DNA from: Myxococcota bacterium
GTDB lineage: Bacteria > Myxococcota_A > UBA9160 > JAFDET01
Length of the DNA stretch: 34,533 nt
NCBI GenBank assembly: GCA_028278065.1
Contig: JANQFA010000189.1
Location: 1 to 34,533, forward strand
Direction: 5' to 3'
Shown here: positions 30,076 to 34,533 of the stretch, in pieces
Layout of the letters: each line of letters opens with the position of its first letter
Position numbering within the stretch: the first letter of the stretch is position 1
Translations under genes and position numbers: made by a program
The notes under the pieces: generated by a model
What the model saw: only the letters and a program-made list of their open reading frames with translations
Told to the model about the DNA's origin: nothing
Databases searched by the model: none

Positions 30076-30465
30076 CGGGCCGTCTCCGAAGCGGAGCGGC
30101 TCGAAGACGGCGCGCACCGGCTGGTCGATGGCCAGCTCCTCGGGGCTGCAGTGGACGAAGGTCGTGACCAGGCGCACGTCCCGATCCTCCTCCAGGGCGA
30201 CCAGGCCGGTGGCGTAGGGGACGCGGTCCGCGAACGGCTTCCAGAGCGCGCGGCGTACCACCGCGAACGAGAAGACCGTGCCCCGACCCGACAGCGTGTT
30301 CCACGCGAGCGCGTCCGCGTCGCAGGCCGGGCAGCGTGGGCGGGGATACCAGACCAGGACGCCGCAGGCGCGGCAGCGGGGGATGCGCAGCTCGCGTCTG
30401 GCGGCGCCCTCGAAGAAGGGCCGCGTGATCTCGAGCGTGGGGTCGGGAAGGGGAGAGGCGCTCAT
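30040..30465 (-). CDS. DUF35 OB-fold/zinc-ribbon protein, thiolase partner
   Basis: 141 residues, ATG 30465 overlapping the thiolase stop (ATGA). The N-terminal helix (ITRPFFEGAARRELRIPRC) is followed by a C4 zinc ribbon (CRAC...CPAC) and an OB-fold (GTVFSFAVVRRALWKPF...LVTTFV). DUF35 proteins bind SCP2-type thiolases and help bind acyl-CoA. In steroid side-chain degradation the related ChsH2 domain pairs with the aldolase Ltp2. Stand-alone here. Followed by a duplicate of its own 3' end. Confidence 0.94.
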   Translation of the reverse strand: MSASPLPDPTLEITRPFFEGAARRELRIPRCRACGVLVWYPRPRCPACDADALAWNTLSGRGTVFSFAVVRRALWKPFADRVPYATGLVALEEDRDVRLVTTFVHCSPEELAIDQPVRAVFEPLRFGDGPEVVVPLFAPLA

Positions 30466-31670
30466 GCGTCGCCCTCCAGGACCAGTGTGCTGGCCAGGTG
30501 GCCCGTGTACCCCCCGTAGACGCCGACCCGGGCGCCCGCTACCTGGCACGCGGCCTCGCCGCGCAGCTGGCGCACCACCTCGACCACGTGGGAGATCCCG
30601 AGCACGTACGCGTGGGAGAGCAGACCGCCGTGGGTGTTGAAGGGCAGGCCGCCGCCGTCGAAGTGGAGGTGATCTCCGACCACGAAGCTGCCGCCCTCGC
30701 CCTTGGGGCAGAAGCCCATGTCCTCGATCTGCATGAGCGCCACGATGGTGAAGGGGTCGTAGAGGGTGAGCACGTCCACGTCTTCGGGCTCGATTCCGGC
30801 CATGCGGAAGGCGGCCGGCGCCGAGAACACCTGGGGCGTCGAGGTGAAGTTGCGCTGCTGGCTCCAGTAGGTGCCCGCCTCGGAGCGTCCTTCGCCGATT
30901 CCGGATACCCAGACCGGCGGCTTGCGCAGGTCGCGGGCCCGCTCCGGGCAGGTCATGACGTAGGCCGCGCCGCCGTCCGAGATGAGACAGCAGTCCTCCA
31001 CCCGCAGGGGGTCCACGAGCATGGGGCGCGCCAGATACTCGTCCAGGGTGAGCGGCTTGTTGCGCATGACCGCCCCGGGATGGCTGTTGGCGTGGCGCCG
31101 GCAGGCGACGGCGATGGCGCCCAGGTGGTGGGGCGAGGTGCCGTACTCGTGCATGTGACGCCGGGCGATCGTGGCGAAGTAGACCGGCTGGGGGAACCAG
31201 CCGAAGGGAAGCTCGAGCTGGGCCTTGAAGGGCTCGCGAGCGTGGAACTCGCCGGGTCCGCCGCGCATCGCGTCGCGCTGGGAGGCCCAGGCGACCGCGA
31301 AGGTGTTGATGACCACGTTCGCGTCGCCCCCGGCCAGGGCCTGGGCGGCCCGATAGGGGGCGGTGGCGGCCCAGGCCATGCCCCCCCCTTCGCCGGAGAT
31401 CCAGAGATCGTGGCGGGTCCCGAAGTGGGCGTGGAACTGCTCGGCGGTGAGCTGGTCGTCGAGACCGCCGCTCGTCATCAGACCGTCCACGTCGGCGGGC
31501 TCGAGACCGCAGTCCTGCAGCGCCCGCTCGACGGCCTGGAGGGCGATCGCGTCGGCGCTGCGTCCCGAGGCTCGCGTGTGGTCGGCCTCGCCCACCCCCA
31601 CGATGGCGACCCGGTGGGACACGTCGTCCAGCTCGCGGGCGCTGCCCCAATCTGCGTCCGGCCCGGTCAT
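30462..31670 (-). CDS. SCP2-type thiolase lacking the acylated cysteine
   Basis: 402 residues from ATG 31670; a TTG at 31679 is possible but the -10-like TAGACT favours the ATG. Thiolase fold: RVAIVGVGEADHT, DVDGLMTSG, YDPFTIVALMQIEDMGF, FNTHGGLLSHAYVLG. The nucleophilic Cys segment reads WISGEGGGMAWAA, with glycine instead of Cys around residues 94-97. The usual C-terminal GHP is altered to SHAY. These changes, and the coupled DUF35 gene, recall the Ltp2-type retro-aldolases of steroid degradation. Ordinary thiolytic activity is unlikely. Confidence 0.93.
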   Translation of the reverse strand: MTGPDADWGSARELDDVSHRVAIVGVGEADHTRASGRSADAIALQAVERALQDCGLEPADVDGLMTSGGLDDQLTAEQFHAHFGTRHDLWISGEGGGMAWAATAPYRAAQALAGGDANVVINTFAVAWASQRDAMRGGPGEFHAREPFKAQLELPFGWFPQPVYFATIARRHMHEYGTSPHHLGAIAVACRRHANSHPGAVMRNKPLTLDEYLARPMLVDPLRVEDCCLISDGGAAYVMTCPERARDLRKPPVWVSGIGEGRSEAGTYWSQQRNFTSTPQVFSAPAAFRMAGIEPEDVDVLTLYDPFTIVALMQIEDMGFCPKGEGGSFVVGDHLHFDGGGLPFNTHGGLLSHAYVLGISHVVEVVRQLRGEAACQVAGARVGVYGGYTGHLASTLVLEGDA

Positions 31671-31678
31671 CTCCGCCA

Positions 31679-31684
31679 AGTCTA
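31679..31684 (-). promoter_or_regulatory. Candidate -10 element TAGACT, leaderless
   Basis: Ends eight bases before ATG 31670 of the thiolase, in the 55-base spacer to the PIG-L gene; contains CTAG. Confidence 0.45.
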
Positions 31685-31725
31685 GGTCTCCCCGCGGCTC
31701 TCGCTCCTCGCGCTCGGCCCGCCGC

Positions 31726-32472
31726 CTAGAGAAGCTCGGGCAGCAGGTTCACGTGGAACGCGCCCGGCGAGAGGATGCGCAGCGCCTCTCCGTGACTGAA
31801 CGTCTCCGCGGCCGCCCAGCGCTGCTCGATCCCCGAGAGACCCGCCCGCAGTCCCGCGATCTCCTGCTCGGTGAGCTGGGTCCGGTACGCGCCGATCGCC
31901 TCGTGCTTGCGGGTGCGGCTCGCCGTGACGTCGAAGCACGCGTTCGGCTCCGACGTGAAGTAGAAGCCCACCGCGGCGATGGAGTGGGGCGTCCAGCCGG
32001 CATCCACCTCGGGATCGATCCTCAGGCGCACGTGCTTGTGGAGCAGGCACGCCTCGGCGGTGGCCCGTCCCACGCGCAGGTGGTCGCTGTGCGCCTCGAA
32101 GGGCAGCCACGGGTCCACACTGAACACCACTTCCGGGGACAGCATGCGGATGTGGCGGATGATCCCGTTGCGCAGGGCGTAGTAGTCGTAGGGGCCGGCG
32201 TCGGGGAGCCCGAGCCAGTGCTGGCCCGCGACGCCGAGGATCGCGCCGGCTTCGTGCTGCTCGGCTCGGAGCCGGCGGGTGGCCTCGTCGTCGGCGAGCT
32301 CCGGGTCCAGGACACCGACCAGGTCGTCGGTGGCGGTGAGGTAGTGCACCTCGACCCCCCTGTCGGCCAACGCCGCCACGGTTCCGCCCATGCCGAGGTC
32401 GTTGTCGTCGTAGTGGGGCTGGACGCACAGGACGCGCCGCGCGGCATGCAGTGCCGCGAGCCGGTCGTTCAT
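31726..32472 (-). CDS. PIG-L/LmbE family zinc deacetylase
   Basis: 248 residues, ATG 32472 overlapping the thioredoxin gene's TGA (ATGA). The metal motif PHYDDNDLGMGGT is a variant of the family's PHPDDE, keeping His and Asp-Asp. The distal ligand is in AHSDHLRVGR. Relatives deacetylate N-acetylglucosaminyl groups (GPI precursors, mycothiol, bacillithiol). GlcNAc-type substrate is inferred by family only. Tight coupling to a thioredoxin-like protein hints at thiol metabolism, without proof. Confidence 0.92.
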   Translation of the reverse strand: MNDRLAALHAARRVLCVQPHYDDNDLGMGGTVAALADRGVEVHYLTATDDLVGVLDPELADDEATRRLRAEQHEAGAILGVAGQHWLGLPDAGPYDYYALRNGIIRHIRMLSPEVVFSVDPWLPFEAHSDHLRVGRATAEACLLHKHVRLRIDPEVDAGWTPHSIAAVGFYFTSEPNACFDVTASRTRKHEAIGAYRTQLTEQEIAGLRAGLSGIEQRWAAAETFSHGEALRILSPGAFHVNLLPELL

Positions 32473-33329
32473 GCGAAGAGCACCCGGGAGAGCTCGCGTC
32501 GGAAGCGCTGAGTGGCCTCGTGCTCGCCGCCCAGCACCTCGAAGAGGTCCAGCATCGCCTTGCGCGCCGCCCCCTCCTCGAACTCGGGATCGCGGCGCAC
32601 CGCCTCGAGCAGCGTCTCGAGCGCCTCTTCGTGACGGCCTGCAGCCGCCAGGGCGCGACCCAGCTCGATCCGCGCCGGCAGGTCGTCGGGGTCCGCAGCC
32701 AGCTTCGCGCGGAGCGAATCCGGATCCGCATCGGACTCGGAGGCCAGCCGCAGCTCCGCCGCGAACTGCCCGGCCTCCTCGTAGACGACCTCGTGGGGGA
32801 GGATGTGATCCAGGCGATCGAGGGCGGTCGCCACCTCGCCGCGTGCCGCCAGGGCCCGCGCCAGTCCCAGGAGCGCGCGGCCGTGGCGCGGCTCCAGGGC
32901 GAGCGCCTCTCGCCAGGCGTCCTCCGCGCCGGTCGCGTCTCCCGCTGCGAAGCGCTCCTGGGCCGTGTCGGTCCAGCGGTCCGCCTCGCTGGGCAGCACG
33001 GCCTGCAGGAACTCGCGGACGGCGGGCTCGGGCTGGGCGCCCACGAACTCGGCGCGGATCGCCCCGTCGCGGAATCCCAGCACGGTGGGGATGCTGCGCA
33101 CTCCCAGCCGGGAAGCCAGCGTCTGAGCCCGGTCGACGTCCACCTTCGCCAGCACGAAGGCACCCGCGTGCTCCTCCGCGAGCCGTTCGAGCAGCGGGCC
33201 CAGGGTCTTGCAGGGTCCGCACCACGGCGCCCAGAAGTCCACCACGACGGGAACGCTGCGGGAGCGCTCGACGACGTCGCGCTGGAAGTCGCTCTCCGCG
33301 ACGTCGACGATCCGGGAAGACGGTTCCAT
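32469..33329 (-). CDS. Thioredoxin-TPR co-chaperone, CnoX/YbbN-like
   Basis: 286 residues, ATG 33329 after CGGAGC. Thioredoxin domain 1-110 with the intact redox site WCGPC (Cys37, Cys40) and the cis-Pro loop VRSIPTV. The C-terminal half consists of TPR-like helical hairpins (DATGAEDAWREALALEPRHGRALLGLARAL... and HEEALETLLEAVRRDPEFEE). CnoX holds oxidised clients for GroEL and DnaK. It is 12 bases after the upstream thiolase and coupled to the PIG-L gene, giving a three-gene operon. Confidence 0.95.
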   Translation of the reverse strand: MEPSSRIVDVAESDFQRDVVERSRSVPVVVDFWAPWCGPCKTLGPLLERLAEEHAGAFVLAKVDVDRAQTLASRLGVRSIPTVLGFRDGAIRAEFVGAQPEPAVREFLQAVLPSEADRWTDTAQERFAAGDATGAEDAWREALALEPRHGRALLGLARALAARGEVATALDRLDHILPHEVVYEEAGQFAAELRLASESDADPDSLRAKLAADPDDLPARIELGRALAAAGRHEEALETLLEAVRRDPEFEEGAARKAMLDLFEVLGGEHEATQRFRRELSRVLFA

Positions 33330-33341
33330 GCGGCGCTCCGC

Positions 33342-34533
33342 TCAGCTCGGCGTGAAGAGGTTCTGGCCGTCCGCGAAGCGCACCCGGCCCGCGCGTCCCA
33401 CGCCTTCGTGCTCGACCAGGGCTTCGAGCAGGTCGCGGTCGGCGGGCGTGTGGGCGAGGAAGCGCTCGCCCGTCGCGAGCCGTCCCACGACGATGCTCCG
33501 GTCGGGCGCTCCCTCGCGGTCGTAGACGACGGTGTAGGTCTCGATCTCGCCGGCGCCCTCGGCTTCGTCCAGCACGGTGACGGCGGTCCCGGGAGGCAGC
33601 TCCGGTGCCCGGACGTCCGCGCGGGCCGGGCCGGGCTCGTTCGAGAGGACCGTGGCGGTGTGCTTGGTGAAGTACCAGCCCAGGCCGGTGACGAGCCCGT
33701 TTCCGCCGTGTTCGCGGACCCGGTCGACCATGGTGGCTGCGGAGTGCAGCGTGTAGCTGTTGCCGGGTCCGCCCGCGTAGGGGAGCCCGCCCGTCACGGT
33801 GAAGCCACGCGGGTCCTCCGGGTCGAGTCCGGTCATCTCGAGCGCCATGCCGACCGCGGACGGGAAGCAGCTGTAGAAGTCGAAGTGGTCGATCCCGGAG
33901 AGGTCGAGTCCGGCCGCTCCCAGGGCTCCGGCGGTCGCTGCCGCCAGCGCCGGACACGAATGGAAGTCGCTGCGCTCGGTCGCGTACCACACCCGCTCGT
34001 GCATCGCGGCGCCGCCGCGCCAGTGCACCAGGCGGTCGTCGGCGATGCCGAGCTCCCGCGCGGTGCCGGCGGAGGTCACGATCAGGGCGGCGGCCTGGTC
34101 CGTCATCATCACCGCGTTCATGTACTTGGGGTAGGGCGATGCGACCATGCGGTTGTCCGGCCCCGGCGTGGCGATCTCCGCCGGAGTGCGGAACGTCGGG
34201 TACCACGCGTGCGGGTTCTTCGCGGCCACCTCGGTGAAGCGGCTCATCAGCCGTCCGAGCGCCTGGCTGTGCTCGACGGGCGAAGTGCCGCGACGCGCGC
34301 GCAGTGCGTTCTCGTAGAGCGGGTATATGAAGATCGGCAGCTGGAGGCCGTAGGCCTGCTCGCGCTCGGACGTGCCCCAGCGGTCCTCGACGAGCCGTTC
34401 CGGCTCTCCCTCGCCGCCCGCTCGCCAGTCGAGCCGCACCTTCTCCTTGCGCGCACGCGCGAGAGTCGCCATGTGGTTGCTGCCGGCCACCAGGCCCACG
34501 CGCACGTCGCCGCCTGCGACCGCCTCCGCCATC
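33342..34533 (-). CDS. Thiolase-like protein type 1 with C-terminal extra domain, 5' end cut by window edge
   Basis: At least 396 residues visible; the frame is open to the edge, and the Met at 34532 is probably internal. Thiolase core: VRVGLVAGSNHMATLARARKE, FDFYSCFPSAVGMAL, and VTGGLPYAGGPGNSYTLHS in place of the NxxGG-GHP element. The last about 100 residues form the beta-rich additional domain of SCP2-thiolase-like protein 1 (PGTAVTVLDE...ETYTVVYDREG...GERFLAHTPAD). Annotated relatives are 'acetyl-CoA acetyltransferases', but the true reaction is unknown. The nucleophile region is outside the window. Confidence 0.92.
   Translation of the reverse strand, partial: MAEAVAGGDVRVGLVAGSNHMATLARARKEKVRLDWRAGGEGEPERLVEDRWGTSEREQAYGLQLPIFIYPLYENALRARRGTSPVEHSQALGRLMSRFTEVAAKNPHAWYPTFRTPAEIATPGPDNRMVASPYPKYMNAVMMTDQAAALIVTSAGTARELGIADDRLVHWRGGAAMHERVWYATERSDFHSCPALAAATAGALGAAGLDLSGIDHFDFYSCFPSAVGMALEMTGLDPEDPRGFTVTGGLPYAGGPGNSYTLHSAATMVDRVREHGGNGLVTGLGWYFTKHTATVLSNEPGPARADVRAPELPPGTAVTVLDEAEGAGEIETYTVVYDREGAPDRSIVVGRLATGERFLAHTPADRDLLEALVEHEGVGRAGRVRFADGQNLFTPS

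Overview
The window is a GC-rich (about 70% by eye), densely packed bacterial chromosome segment with 38 protein genes on both strands. I see no rRNA, tRNA, insertion sequence, phage gene or CRISPR array, and no gene-free stretch over about 255 bases. Outer-membrane-type lipoprotein handling, lipobox and Tat signal peptides, HtpX, HspQ and a c-type multiheme cytochrome point to a Gram-negative. The mix of SCP2-type thiolases with a DUF35 protein, SnoaL/NTF2-like proteins, a DADAH-type amidohydrolase and an ACAD10-like phosphotransferase resembles uncultured Myxococcota, Binatota or other former deltaproteobacteria. That placement is an inference of low to moderate confidence.

Layout. 1-2371 (+): 3' part of a YcaQ-type DNA glycosylase, a coupled ATP-grasp-like protein and a small unknown gene. 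2368-8661 (-): a LolA-like/SRPBCC periplasmic pair, a secreted unknown, two NTF2-like proteins, two membrane proteins, exodeoxyribonuclease III and an SDR. 8732-9292 (+): MsrA. 9289-11265 (-): PhoD-type phosphatase and HspQ. 11502-17005 (+): a zinc-ribbon protein with a degenerate NucS-like domain, an unknown with a C-terminal beta-barrel-like module, a pentaheme cytochrome, a glucuronokinase-like GHMP kinase and a nucleotidyltransferase. 17002-20075 (-): HtpX, an MBL-fold hydrolase and a Gfo/Idh/MocA oxidoreductase. 20102-21511 (+): a sulfatase-like lipoprotein. 21687-23500 (-): methyltransferase and enoyl-CoA hydratase. 23567-25760 (+): a mini-secretin, a BASS-type transporter and a hemerythrin-like protein. 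25903-34533 (-): TraB/GumN lipoprotein, SDR, phosphotransferase, amidohydrolase, DUF35 protein with SCP2-type thiolase, PIG-L deacetylase, thioredoxin-TPR protein and a second thiolase cut by the window edge.

Genes are tightly coupled by GTGA, ATGA or TGATG junctions. The coenzyme-A-linked enzymes (two thiolases, DUF35, enoyl-CoA hydratase, SDRs) suggest lipid or alicyclic acid catabolism. The kinase/nucleotidyltransferase pair suggests salvage of a sugar acid into an NDP-sugar.

The most unusual signals are non-coding or at gene edges. (i) A 35-bp tandem repeat at 16157-16296 makes a chain of three 12-codon mini-ORFs joined by GTGA overlaps between the GHMP kinase and the nucleotidyltransferase. 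(ii) Similar tandem repeats, mostly of 33-42 bp, sit on or beside start or stop codons at several other genes. (iii) The tetramer CTAG occurs, by manual scan, only at stop codons (or a duplicated stop) and in -10-like elements. (iv) At least seven genes have a TANNNT element ending 6-8 bases before the start codon and no Shine-Dalgarno sequence, which suggests leaderless mRNAs. (v) A perfect 19-bp palindromic operator candidate lies in front of the amidohydrolase.
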